From NCBI GenBank assembly GCA_944323445.1, contig CALUSM010000011.1:1-64000 (forward strand): DNA of 64,000 nucleotides. Direction: 5' to 3'. This document shows, in pieces, positions 18,026 to 26,330 of the stretch (the first letter of the stretch is position 1; each line of letters starts with the position of its first letter). The notes beneath the pieces were generated by a model, which worked only from the letters and a program-made list of their open reading frames with translations, did no database searches and had not been told where the DNA came from. The position numbers and the translations under genes were made by a program. The stretch is from an uncultured Bacteroidales bacterium. GTDB lineage: Bacteria > Bacteroidota > Bacteroidia > Bacteroidales > UBA932.

Positions 18026-20194
18026 TTACTTCGAGGTGATGACTATCCGGTCGCCGGAAATGTCGACCACTACGGGGCGGTCCTTGGTGACGGAGCCTTC
18101 GATGAGGTCCTTGGCCAGCATATTGACCAGCTCGCGCTGGAGGATACGCTTGATGGGACGGGCTCCGTAGGCCGGGTCATAGCCTTTCTCGGACATGTAA
18201 TCGATGAACTTCTGACTGAACTCTATCGATATGCCGTGCTCTTCCATCTTCTTCCTCAGGGCATTCAACTGGAGGTTCAGGATGCCGAGTATGTCCTTGC
18301 GGGTCAGAGGCTCGAACATGATGATCTCGTCGATACGGTTGATGAACTCCGGACGCATGGTCTTCTTGAGGATGTCGATGACGGCCCGGCGGCATTCCTC
18401 CAGGACATCAGTCCTCGAAGCCTTGTCGTCGATGTGCTCGATTCGCTGCATGTACTCCTGTATCACTTCGGCTCCGACGTTGGAGGTCATGATCAGGATG
18501 GTATTCTTGAAGTCCACCGTCCGGCCCTTGTTGTCGGTCAGACGGCCGTCGTCCAGCACCTGCAGCAGGATGTTGAACACATCCGGATGAGCCTTTTCTA
18601 TCTCGTCCAGCAGGATGACCGAGTAGGGCTTGCGCCTTACCGCCTCGGTGAGCTGACCGCCCTCGTCGTATCCGACGTATCCCGGAGGCGCACCGACCAG
18701 ACGGGAGACGCTGTGCCTTTCCTGGTACTCGCTCATGTCGATACGGGTCATCATGTTCTCGTCGTTGAACAGGGCCTCGGCCAGGGCCTTGGCCAGCTCG
18801 GTCTTGCCCACACCGGTGGTACCGAGGAACATGAACGAGCCGATGGGCCTCTTCTCGTTCTGCAGTCCGGCACGGCTTCTGCGCACGGCATCGGCCACAG
18901 CGCGGACGGCCTCGTCCTGACCCACCACCCTCCTGTGCAGCATGTCCTCCATGTGCAGCAGCTTGGTCTTCTCGCTCTCGAGCATACGGGTCACGGGTAT
19001 GCCCGTCCACTTGGACACTATCTCGGCGATGTCCTCCGGCTCCACCGACTCATTGATCAGCGGGTCCGGATTGGCGGCCTTCTGAGCCATAAACTCGTCT
19101 ATCTCCTTCTGGGCCGAGGCTATCTTGCCGTAGCGCAGCTCGGCCACCCGACCGTAATCACCGCTGCGCTCGGCCTCGTCGGCCTGGAACTTATACTGCT
19201 CGATGTCAGCACGCTTCTGGGAAATACGCGACAGCAGGTCCTTCTCCACCTTCCATTTACGGTTAAGGTCATCGAGCTGGTCCTTTGCCTCCTTGATTGA
19301 GGCCTGTATCTCGTCCAGCTTGGGCGAACGGCCCTCACGCTTGATGGCCTCCCTCTCGATCTCCAGCTGCCGTATCTTACGGTTCAGCTCGTCGATAGGG
19401 TCAGGCACCGAATTCATCTCCAGACGCAGCTTTGAGGCGGCCTCGTCTATCAGGTCGATGGCCTTGTCCGGGAGAAAACGGTTGGTGATGTACCTGTGCG
19501 AGAGCTCCACGGCGGCGATGATAGCATCATCATCGATATGCACCTTGTGGTGGTTCTCGTATTTCTCCTTCAGTCCCCTGAGAATCGAGATGGACTCGGC
19601 CGGGGTAGGCTCGTCCACCATGACCATCTGGAAACGGCGCTCCAGGGCCTTGTCCTCCTCGAAGTACTTGCGGTACTCCTCGATGGTGGTGGAACCGATG
19701 GCCCTCAGTTCTCCACGGGCCAGGGCAGGCTTCAGGATATTGGCCGCATCCATCGCGCCTGACGAACGTCCGGCACCTACCAGAGTGTGTATCTCATCGA
19801 TAAACAGGATAATCTCGCCCTGACTCTCGATAACGGCGTTGACCACTCCCTTCAGCCTTTCCTCAAACTCGCCCTGATACTTAGCACCGGCCACGAGGGC
19901 GCCCATGTCCAGTGAATAGATCTCCTTGGTCTTCAAGTTCTCCGGCACGTCCTGACTGACTATCCTCTCGGCTATTCCCTCCGAGATAGCCGTCTTACCG
20001 ACACCGGGTTCTCCGACCAGGATAGGATTGTTCTTCGTCCTACGGCTCAGAATCTGGAGCACCCTCCGGATCTCCTCGTCCCTGCCGATGACGGGGTCGA
20101 GCTTCCCCTCGCGGGCCCGCTGGTTCAGATTGACCGCGTACCGCTCGAGGAACTCCTTGTTGTTATTGTTCTCTTTGTAATTCATGTTATTCAT
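18026..20194 (-). CDS. clpB: ClpB-type AAA+ disaggregase lacking the N-terminal domain
   Basis: This Hsp100 disaggregase works with DnaK to pull proteins out of aggregates. The ATG at 20194 has a strong AAAGGAGA ribosome-binding site, which is rare in this genome, and gives 722 residues. NBD1 carries Walker A GEPGVGKT (residues 61-68) and Walker [14 protein letters not shown]. The long coiled-coil M domain (about residues 265-390) marks ClpB rather than ClpA/ClpC. NBD2 has GTTGVGKT and [14 protein letters not shown]. The roughly 140-residue Clp-N domain is entirely missing. The protein begins just before [14 protein letters not shown], much like the short E. coli ClpB-beta form that starts near residue 149. 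The DNA upstream encodes queE on the other strand, so no N domain is hidden there. Confidence 0.95.
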   Translation of the reverse strand: MNNMNYKENNNNKEFLERYAVNLNQRAREGKLDPVIGRDEEIRRVLQILSRRTKNNPILVGEPGVGKTAISEGIAERIVSQDVPENLKTKEIYSLDMGALVAGAKYQGEFEERLKGVVNAVIESQGEIILFIDEIHTLVGAGRSSGAMDAANILKPALARGELRAIGSTTIEEYRKYFEEDKALERRFQMVMVDEPTPAESISILRGLKEKYENHHKVHIDDDAIIAAVELSHRYITNRFLPDKAIDLIDEAASKLRLEMNSVPDPIDELNRKIRQLEIEREAIKREGRSPKLDEIQASIKEAKDQLDDLNRKWKVEKDLLSRISQKRADIEQYKFQADEAERSGDYGRVAELRYGKIASAQKEIDEFMAQKAANPDPLINESVEPEDIAEIVSKWTGIPVTRMLESEKTKLLHMEDMLHRRVVGQDEAVRAVADAVRRSRAGLQNEKRPIGSFMFLGTTGVGKTELAKALAEALFNDENMMTRIDMSEYQERHSVSRLVGAPPGYVGYDEGGQLTEAVRRKPYSVILLDEIEKAHPDVFNILLQVLDDGRLTDNKGRTVDFKNTILIMTSNVGAEVIQEYMQRIEHIDDKASRTDVLEECRRAVIDILKKTMRPEFINRIDEIIMFEPLTRKDILGILNLQLNALRKKMEEHGISIEFSQKFIDYMSEKGYDPAYGARPIKRILQRELVNMLAKDLIEGSVTKDRPVVVDISGDRIVITSK

Positions 20195-20317
20195 AACTTT
20201 TCTCCTTTCAGTCCCATAATTACACAAAAATTCTGCCGTTCTAATTTTTCTGACAGAGTGGCATATTTTTGTCCGAATTTTCTTATATTTGTTCCCGTTT
20301 AACCCGCCCGCACGACA
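20195..20317. promoter_or_regulatory. Divergent clpB/queE intergenic region
   Basis: This 123-bp AT-rich region contains the clpB ribosome-binding site (minus strand, AAAGGAGA) and the queE -7 element. Two TGNCA half-sites, TGACA and TGGCA, are separated by 3 bp near 20251-20263. They could bind a stress regulator of clpB; this is speculation from symmetry only. Confidence 0.3.
20284..20291 (+). promoter_or_regulatory. -7 promoter element for queE
   Basis: TATATTTG matches TAnnTTTG and lies 26 nt upstream of the queE ATG. Confidence 0.5.
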
Positions 20318-20956
20318 ATGAACAGCACCAGCATCACCTATGCCTCCCCCGCCGACGGCACTCTCCTGCCGGTTGCCGAATCTTTCTATTCCATTCAGGG
20401 CGAGGGGGCCAATACCGGCAAGGCCGCCTGGTTCGTCCGTCTCGGAGGATGCAATGTCCGCTGTCCGTGGTGCGACTCCCCCTCCACCTGGGACGCAGGA
20501 CGCCATCCGCTGCGGAGCATCAGTTCCATTGTCAGCGAAATAGCAGCCTCTCCCGCTGTCAACGTCGTCATCACCGGAGGAGAGCCCCTCATTCATCCGC
20601 TCGGACCGCTCTGCGCGGAGCTCAGGAGGAAGGGATACAATATTTTTCTGGAGACATCCGGCACAAGCCCCCTCAGCGGGGAGTTCGACTGGATATGTGT
20701 CTCTCCCAAAAAACACCGTCCGCCGCTGCACGGTGTATTGGCCGCAGCCGATGAGCTGAAAGTGGTAATCGGCGACATTGAGGACCTCCCGTGGGCCGAA
20801 AGCGTCAGAAAATCAGTCGGGGAGCAGTGCGTACTGCTACTGCAGCCGGAGTGGGGGAAAAGGCAGAGCGCATCAGAAGTCATCATCGGATACGTCAAGG
20901 AGCATCCCGAATGGAGAGTATCCCTGCAGACCCACAAATACCTGGACATACCTTAA
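20318..20956 (+). CDS. queE: 7-carboxy-7-deazaguanine synthase QueE
   Basis: QueE is a radical-SAM enzyme that contracts 6-carboxytetrahydropterin to 7-carboxy-7-deazaguanine in queuosine synthesis. The protein has 212 residues. The N-terminal substrate segment is ESFYSIQGEGANTGKAAWFV, and the cluster motif CNVRCPWC (Cys45, Cys49, Cys52) binds the iron-sulfur cluster. The SAM-binding segment VVITGGEPLIHP follows. Other queuosine genes are not in this window. A downstream stretch of 32 bp separates it from the first C1 peptidase gene. Confidence 0.95.
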   Translation: MNSTSITYASPADGTLLPVAESFYSIQGEGANTGKAAWFVRLGGCNVRCPWCDSPSTWDAGRHPLRSISSIVSEIAASPAVNVVITGGEPLIHPLGPLCAELRRKGYNIFLETSGTSPLSGEFDWICVSPKKHRPPLHGVLAAADELKVVIGDIEDLPWAESVRKSVGEQCVLLLQPEWGKRQSASEVIIGYVKEHPEWRVSLQTHKYLDIP

Positions 20957-20988
20957 TACTCAACTAACAATCAATAAACTTTAATACC

Positions 20989-22206
20989 ATGTCTATCAAA
21001 CACATCATCACCGCATTATGCATCTGCTGCATGGTCTCTCCCGTGCTGTCGGCACAGAAGAAGAACAAGAAAGAAGCAGCACAGCCTGAAGGATATCAGT
21101 TCGAAACCGTCATCGAGGTGCCTGTCACTTCCATCAAGAACCAGAGCAGTTCCAGCACATGCTGGTGCTTCTCGGCTCTCTCGTTCTTCGAGTCCGAGAT
21201 TCTCCGCAACGGATACACCGACTCTCTGGACCTCTCCGAGATGTTCCTCGTCCACAAATCCTATCAGGAAAAAGCCGAGAAATACGTCAGGCTGCACGGC
21301 GCCCTCAACTTCGGCCCCGGAAGCTCGTTCGGCAACGTACTCTACGGCCTCAAGAAATACGGAGCCGTACCCGAGTGGGAAATGGACGGCCTGAACTACG
21401 GTTCTGATATCCACCGCCACAACGAGCTCGACCTACTGCTCAGGGCATATGTGGACGTAATCATCAGAAATCCCAACCGCCAGCTCTCCACCGCATGGCA
21501 GGCCGGCCTGAAAGGTATCCTCGACGCATATCTCGGCGAATGCCCCGAAACATTCACCGTCAACGGCAAGGAATACAATCCCCACACCTACATGGAGTCC
21601 CTGGGCATCAATCTGGACGACTACATCGACCTCACATCCTGGAGCAACAAGCCCTTCTACCAGAAGATGATCATCGAGGTACCCGACAACTGGCTCTGGG
21701 AGTCCTCCATGAACGTGCCCATCGATGACCTTGTAGCCATCATCGACAACGCACTGGAGAACGGATACACCGTAGCCTGGGCCTCAGATGTGAGCGAGAA
21801 GGGATTCAACCGTGACGGACTGGGCATTGTTCCCGACTATGAGAAGCTCGAGGCCGAAATCAAGGAGACCGGCTCCGATCAGGCCCACTGGATCGGTACA
21901 GACAACTCCAACCCTCAGGCTATCGCTTTCGAAGCCCCCTGCCCCGAACTGACCATCACTCAAGAAATGCGTCAGGAAGGCTACGACACCTATCAGACCA
22001 CTGACGACCACGGCATGCACATCTTCGGTATCGCCAAGGACCAGACCGGAAAGAAATACTACATGGTGAAGAACTCCTGGGGCGACGCCGGCAAATACCA
22101 CGGAATATGGTACGTGTCCGAGGCTTTCGTAAGATACAAGACTATGGACATCATGGTCAACAAGAACGCCATTCCCGAGGAAATCAGGGCCAAAATCAAT
22201 CTCTAA
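20989..22206 (+). CDS. Secreted C1 family cysteine peptidase (PepC/bleomycin hydrolase-like), copy 1
   Basis: This 405-residue papain-fold peptidase resembles the bleomycin hydrolase/aminopeptidase C family. A signal peptide (about residues 1-22, no lipobox) sends it across the inner membrane. The catalytic Cys58 lies in SSSTCWCFS, the His in TTDDHGMHIFGIA and the Asn in VKNSWGDAG. The family usually acts as an aminopeptidase on short peptides, but the substrate here is unknown. It lies 18 bp upstream of a clear paralogue with the same catalytic layout, so the pair arose by tandem duplication. Confidence 0.88.
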   Translation: MSIKHIITALCICCMVSPVLSAQKKNKKEAAQPEGYQFETVIEVPVTSIKNQSSSSTCWCFSALSFFESEILRNGYTDSLDLSEMFLVHKSYQEKAEKYVRLHGALNFGPGSSFGNVLYGLKKYGAVPEWEMDGLNYGSDIHRHNELDLLLRAYVDVIIRNPNRQLSTAWQAGLKGILDAYLGECPETFTVNGKEYNPHTYMESLGINLDDYIDLTSWSNKPFYQKMIIEVPDNWLWESSMNVPIDDLVAIIDNALENGYTVAWASDVSEKGFNRDGLGIVPDYEKLEAEIKETGSDQAHWIGTDNSNPQAIAFEAPCPELTITQEMRQEGYDTYQTTDDHGMHIFGIAKDQTGKKYYMVKNSWGDAGKYHGIWYVSEAFVRYKTMDIMVNKNAIPEEIRAKINL

Positions 22207-22224
22207 CCCCATATCAGCATCATC

Positions 22225-23385
22225 ATGAGACTGAACCTTATCACTGCAGGCGTCCTCGTGCTTGCGACGGTAATGCCGTCGCAGGCCGGGAACCGGAAAA
22301 AACAGCAGGAGCCCGAATGGGTCAACCCCTATCAGTTCGAGGAAGTGGTGAGAGTGCCTGTGACATCCGTGAAGAATCAGAATGCCAGCGGCACGTGCTG
22401 GTGCTTCGCCGCCACCTCCTTCCTGGAGGCGGAGCTGCTGCGCCAGGGCAAGGGGGAGTACGACCTTTCAGAGATGTTTACCGTCCGCCACAACTACTAC
22501 GAGAGAATGAACGACAACTACCTCCGCCGCGGCAAGGGCAATATCGGTGAGGGCAGCATAGCCCACATGGCCCTGAAGGTAATCGACAAGTACGGCATCG
22601 TGCCCCAGTCGGCCTACCTGGGCATCAACTATGACTCTCCCCTGCCGGACCACCGCGAGCTGGGAACATACATCGCTGCCATCGCCGGAGCATCCGTAGA
22701 GCTCAGACAGCGCTCTCCCGAGTACTACGAGCTACAGGACGCCCTGTTCGACATCTACATGGGCAAGCTTCCTGAAACCTTCGAGTATGAGGGGAAAGAA
22801 TACACTCCAAAGTCCTTCAGGGACATGCTCGGCATCAATACTGAGGACTACGTGGAGATTACCTCATTCTCCCACCATCCTTTCTATCAGGAAGTACCGC
22901 TTGAGATTCCCGACAACTGGGATCATGAGCTCCTGTACAACCTGCCCCTGGACGACATGATGGCAGTCATCGACAACGCCCTCAACAACGGCTACACTGT
23001 ATGCTGGGACGGTGACGTGTCCGAACAGGGTTATATTTTCATTCCCTTCGGTGTCTCCGTCATCCCCGCCGACGGAACTCTGGACCGCCGGACACTGGCC
23101 GCAGCCGATACACTGATAGCCGAGGTGGAGTACGTGGACCAGGCCATGAGACAGGCCGGATTCGAGTCCTTCACCACCACTGACGACCATCTGGAGCACA
23201 TCACCGGCATCGCCACCGACCCCGCCGGAACCAGATACTACATCACCAAGAACTCCTGGGGCGAGCGCGGTCCGTTCGACGGCTACCACTACATGTCCGA
23301 GAAGTACGTGAGGGCCAAGACCGTCAGCATCCTGGTGCATAAGGACGCCATCCCCTCCGGCATCAGAGCTAAAATGGGACTGTAA
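22225..23385 (+). CDS. Secreted C1 family cysteine peptidase, copy 2
   Basis: This 386-residue paralogue of the preceding gene also has a signal peptide (residues 1-21). Catalytic Cys58 is in ASGTCWCFA, the His in TTDDHLEHITGIA and the Asn in TKNSWGERG. Both proteins share YQFEEVVRVPVTSVKNQ-like starts and C-terminal AIPSGIRAKMGL-like ends. Copy 2 differs in the loop before the catalytic His (residues about 270-310), where a substrate-specificity difference could lie. It is followed by pssA after 14 bp and is probably in the same operon. Confidence 0.88.
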   Translation: MRLNLITAGVLVLATVMPSQAGNRKKQQEPEWVNPYQFEEVVRVPVTSVKNQNASGTCWCFAATSFLEAELLRQGKGEYDLSEMFTVRHNYYERMNDNYLRRGKGNIGEGSIAHMALKVIDKYGIVPQSAYLGINYDSPLPDHRELGTYIAAIAGASVELRQRSPEYYELQDALFDIYMGKLPETFEYEGKEYTPKSFRDMLGINTEDYVEITSFSHHPFYQEVPLEIPDNWDHELLYNLPLDDMMAVIDNALNNGYTVCWDGDVSEQGYIFIPFGVSVIPADGTLDRRTLAAADTLIAEVEYVDQAMRQAGFESFTTTDDHLEHITGIATDPAGTRYYITKNSWGERGPFDGYHYMSEKYVRAKTVSILVHKDAIPSGIRAKMGL

Positions 23386-23399
23386 CACACTGTAAAGAC

Positions 23400-24128
23400 A
23401 TGAGACTGACCAAATACCTCCCCGACACCATCACCTGCCTGAACCTGATTTCCGGCAGCGTGGCAATAATATTCGCATTCCGCGATGACTTCGACATGGC
23501 GCTGGCGATGATAGTGCTGGCTGCGGTATTTGATTTTCTGGACGGCCTGGCCGCCCGGCTGTTTCATGCCTACTCCGACATGGGGAAGGAGCTGGACTCA
23601 CTCGCCGACACGGTGAGCTTCGGACTGGCTCCCTCCCTTATTTTATATAACTGGCTGGCAGGTTTTACCTCCGGCATTCACCCGTATGTCTGCTATATTC
23701 CGCTGCTTATAGCGGCTTTCTCCGCTCTCAGGCTGGCCAAGTTCAATCTGGACACCCGTCAGAGCGAGAGTTTCCTCGGCCTGCCAGTACCGGCATCAGC
23801 CCTCTTCGCCGCTTCCCTGGCCGCCTTCGCTGGTCACTATGAGCACATCGCCAACACCTTACTGGCCAACAACTGGGTCATCCCGGCCGTGAGCCTCATC
23901 CTCTGCGCCCTGCTGGTGAGCGAGCTTCCGATGTTCTCCATGAAGCTCAAGACCCTCAAGTGGAAGGACAACGCACAGCGCTTCACCTTCCTGTGCATAA
24001 TAATACCCGCCGCAGTCATTCTCCTTGTCCTGAAGATACACTGGACGGGTATCGTATTCACTGTCTTTGCGTTCTACATTCTATGGAATGCGGCTGCGGC
24101 ACTACTCCGAAAACTGCTTCACAAGTGA
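23400..24128 (+). CDS. pssA: CDP-diacylglycerol-serine O-phosphatidyltransferase
   Basis: PssA makes phosphatidylserine from CDP-diacylglycerol and serine, the precursor of phosphatidylethanolamine. This 242-residue integral membrane protein has about seven hydrophobic helices. The CDP-alcohol phosphotransferase signature D-G-x2-A-R-x8-G-x3-D-x3-D spans residues 48-70 (DGLAARLFHAYSDMGKELD and the following SLAD). The type matches the short, membrane-embedded PssA. Its end overlaps the convergent phosphohexomutase gene by 27 bp. Confidence 0.93.
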   Translation: MRLTKYLPDTITCLNLISGSVAIIFAFRDDFDMALAMIVLAAVFDFLDGLAARLFHAYSDMGKELDSLADTVSFGLAPSLILYNWLAGFTSGIHPYVCYIPLLIAAFSALRLAKFNLDTRQSESFLGLPVPASALFAASLAAFAGHYEHIANTLLANNWVIPAVSLILCALLVSELPMFSMKLKTLKWKDNAQRFTFLCIIIPAAVILLVLKIHWTGIVFTVFAFYILWNAAAALLRKLLHK

Positions 24129-25760
24129 GTCGACTGTCGCGGCAGCCTTCTCTCCCTTTGCTCCGAAATAGAACTTGATCTTGGGCTCGGTACCAGAGGG
24201 ACGCACTGTCACTACAGAGCCATCCTCTGAGAAGAACCTGAGTACATTGGACTTGGGCAGACCAGTCTTCTCGGGTTCGGTGTAGTCGATTACCTTTACC
24301 ACGGGAGAATCACCCAGTTTGGCGGGAGGATTCTCGCGATAGCGCTTCATCATGGCGGCTATCTGCTGATTGCCGTCTATGCCCTTCTTGGTCAGGGAGA
24401 CGAGCTTCTCACGGTAGGTGCCGAACTCGGCGTAGATCTTCTGCAGCAGGCCGTAGAGGGTCAGGCCCTGGTCGGCGGCCCATGCAGCGCACTCGGCTAC
24501 GAAGGAGCAGGTGACCACGGCGTCCTTGTCGCGGACAAACTCGCCCACATTGAAGCCGTAGCTCTCCTCACCTCCGCAGATGAAGGTCCTGCGGCCCTCG
24601 TTCTCGCGGACAATCTGGGCGATGTACTTGAAGCCGGTGAGCACATCGTACATCTGGACTCCGAACTTGTCGGCTATGGCTGTCAGCAACTCGGTCGTCA
24701 CGATGGTCTTGACGCAGTAGGTGTCCTTGTTGAGCTTTCCGAGCTCATGCCAGCGGGTCAGGATATAATAGGTCAACAGGGAAGCTGTCTGGTTGCCGGT
24801 CAGCAGGAGCATCTGTCCCTTGTCGTCGCGGACTGCCACGCCTACACGGTCGGCGTCAGGGTCGGTGGCCAGCACGATGTCGGCGCCCTTGGCCTCGGCC
24901 AGATCCACGGCCATCTTCAGGGCAGAGGGCTCCTCGGGATTGGGCGACACCACTGTCGGGAAGTTGCCGTCGCTGACCATCTGCTCGGCCACGGGATACA
25001 CATCGGTAAAGCCTATCTGAGCCAGAGCTCTGGGGACCAGGCGCACGCCTGTTCCGTGCAGGGGGGTGTAGACGAACCTGATGTCCTTGTGGCGGGCAAT
25101 CGACTCGGGCGAGAGCATCAGCGAGAGGACGGAATCGAGGTACACCTTGTCGGTCTCCTCTCCCATCATCTTGATTTTAGCGATATTCTCCTCGCCGAAC
25201 TTGACCATCGAGGGATTCTCGATCTTGTTGACCTCGGCGATGACGGCCGTGTCGTGGGGTGCGGTCAGCTGAGCACCGTCCTGCCAGTAGGCCTTGTAGC
25301 CGTTGTACTCCTTGGGATTGTGCGAGGCTGTGACCATCACTCCGGCGTGGCAGTGATAGTGACGGATGGCGAAACTCAGCTCAGGTGTAGGCCGGATGTT
25401 GTCGAAGAGATAGACCTCGAATCCGTTGTTGGCGAAGACCTCGGCCGTAATCTTGGCGAACTCGCGGCTGTTGTTCCTGGAATCAAAGGATACGGCCACG
25501 CGGATATTCTCCTCGCCCTCGTATGCCTTGCGGATGTAGTTGGCGAATCCCTGGGTGGCCATGCCCACCGTGTACCTGTTCATACGGTTGGTGCCCACGC
25601 CCATGATTCCGCGGAGTCCGCCGGTACCGAACTCCAATGTACGGTAAAATGCGTCCTCGAGTTCTTTCTCGTCTCCATGAAGGAGAGCGTTTACCTTGGT
25701 CCTGGTCTCCACATCGTACTCAGGACCTGTCCACTGCATTGCGACTTCTCTGTAATTCAT
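24102..25760 (-). CDS. Phospho-sugar mutase (phosphoglucomutase/phosphomannomutase)
   Basis: This 552-residue alpha-D-phosphohexomutase interconverts sugar 1- and 6-phosphates, linking glycolysis to envelope sugar synthesis. The catalytic serine loop is TASHNPKEYNGYK, the Mg2+ loop is ATDPDADRVG, the sugar-binding loop is CGGEESYGF and the phosphate-binding loop is RPSGTEPKIKFY. The length fits the Bacteroidota phospho-sugar mutase group related to PgcA. Glucose specificity is likely but not certain. A lipoprotein gene lies 11 bp upstream. Confidence 0.92.
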   Translation of the reverse strand: MNYREVAMQWTGPEYDVETRTKVNALLHGDEKELEDAFYRTLEFGTGGLRGIMGVGTNRMNRYTVGMATQGFANYIRKAYEGEENIRVAVSFDSRNNSREFAKITAEVFANNGFEVYLFDNIRPTPELSFAIRHYHCHAGVMVTASHNPKEYNGYKAYWQDGAQLTAPHDTAVIAEVNKIENPSMVKFGEENIAKIKMMGEETDKVYLDSVLSLMLSPESIARHKDIRFVYTPLHGTGVRLVPRALAQIGFTDVYPVAEQMVSDGNFPTVVSPNPEEPSALKMAVDLAEAKGADIVLATDPDADRVGVAVRDDKGQMLLLTGNQTASLLTYYILTRWHELGKLNKDTYCVKTIVTTELLTAIADKFGVQMYDVLTGFKYIAQIVRENEGRRTFICGGEESYGFNVGEFVRDKDAVVTCSFVAECAAWAADQGLTLYGLLQKIYAEFGTYREKLVSLTKKGIDGNQQIAAMMKRYRENPPAKLGDSPVVKVIDYTEPEKTGLPKSNVLRFFSEDGSVVTVRPSGTEPKIKFYFGAKGEKAAATVDSLVKQFSE

Positions 25761-25771
25761 ATCATTAAATA

Positions 25772-26140
25772 TTAGATGTACTTTCTTAAATCATAGTAAA
25801 ATATCTGAAGATTCCCCTTGGACTTATCGTACGGAACTTCCTTACCGCCCGTATAGAAAAGCAGCGGCCCGCCGTTGTGAATACCCATCTCATCATTCTC
25901 GAAACAGTTGAGTTCCTGCTCTCCGGCCACCTCCGCATCCGGCAGTCCGTCACACGGTATTATGAACATCTTTTGCTTCTGCACGTCCAGCACCTGCAGG
26001 ATATCGTAAACATTATCAGGTGCTATTATCTGAGTTTCCGTCATAACCTCTGGAGAAAGCTCAATTACGGAAGAGCTGTCTTCTCCGCATCCGGACAACA
26101 TGGTTGCAGCCAGAACTGCCGCATAGATAATTTCCCTCAT
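25772..26140 (-). CDS. Small hypothetical lipoprotein
   Basis: This 122-residue predicted lipoprotein has a signal peptide with lipobox MLSGC (Cys18). The mature part is acidic, with one short recognisable pattern (DILQVLDVQKQKMFIIPCDG). I do not recognise the family. It lies 11 bp upstream of the phosphohexomutase gene and could be co-transcribed with it. No clear TAnnTTTG element was found directly upstream. Confidence 0.6.
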   Translation of the reverse strand: MREIIYAAVLAATMLSGCGEDSSSVIELSPEVMTETQIIAPDNVYDILQVLDVQKQKMFIIPCDGLPDAEVAGEQELNCFENDEMGIHNGGPLLFYTGGKEVPYDKSKGNLQIFYYDLRKYI

Positions 26141-26230
26141 AGTTTCTTCACGATTATAATTAATCGGTGCAATTTACAAAAAATTAGTGACATTCCACAC
26201 AAGCAAACTATAAACAGTCTCATTCAGCAG

Positions 26231-26297
26231 AATCCGGACGGATAAATCCATGTAATCCGGGCGGATAAATCCATGTAATCCGGGCGGATAAATTTGT
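26231..26297 (+). repeat. Three tandem 23-bp repeats with palindromic cores
   Basis: Two complete copies and a partial third, with period 23 bp, begin at 26231, 26254 and 26277. Each contains ATCCG-N2-CGGAT, a 12-nt inverted repeat. The third copy runs into the -7 element TAAATTTG at 26289-26296. The corresponding position in the first two copies reads TAAATCCATG. An array of palindromes about two helical turns apart, overlapping a promoter, looks like a set of operators. Confidence 0.75.
26289..26296 (+). promoter_or_regulatory. -7 promoter element for the DUF4143 ATPase gene
   Basis: TAAATTTG matches TAnnTTTG and forms the end of the third 23-bp repeat, 34 nt upstream of the ATG. Confidence 0.5.
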
Positions 26298-26330
26298 AAT
26301 ATCAAATATAATTAATAACTTAGCCGCCTC

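Larger units (their letters stand above)
26141..26330. promoter_or_regulatory. Intergenic region with a palindromic repeat array
   Basis: This 190-bp divergent region between the lipoprotein and the DUF4143 ATPase gene contains the 23-bp tandem repeats described separately and the -7 element of the ATPase gene. It is AT-rich otherwise. Confidence 0.5.

Noticed and set aside
18026-20194. ClpC or ClpA identity for the AAA+ protein
   Set aside because: The long coiled-coil M domain between the two ATPase modules is diagnostic for ClpB.
20195-20731. N-terminal extension of clpB to 901 residues
   Set aside because: It is antisense to queE, has no Clp-N similarity, and the ATG at 20194 has a good ribosome-binding site.
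26231-26297. Short CRISPR array
   Set aside because: Repeats are directly tandem with no spacers, only two and a half copies, and lie in a promoter.
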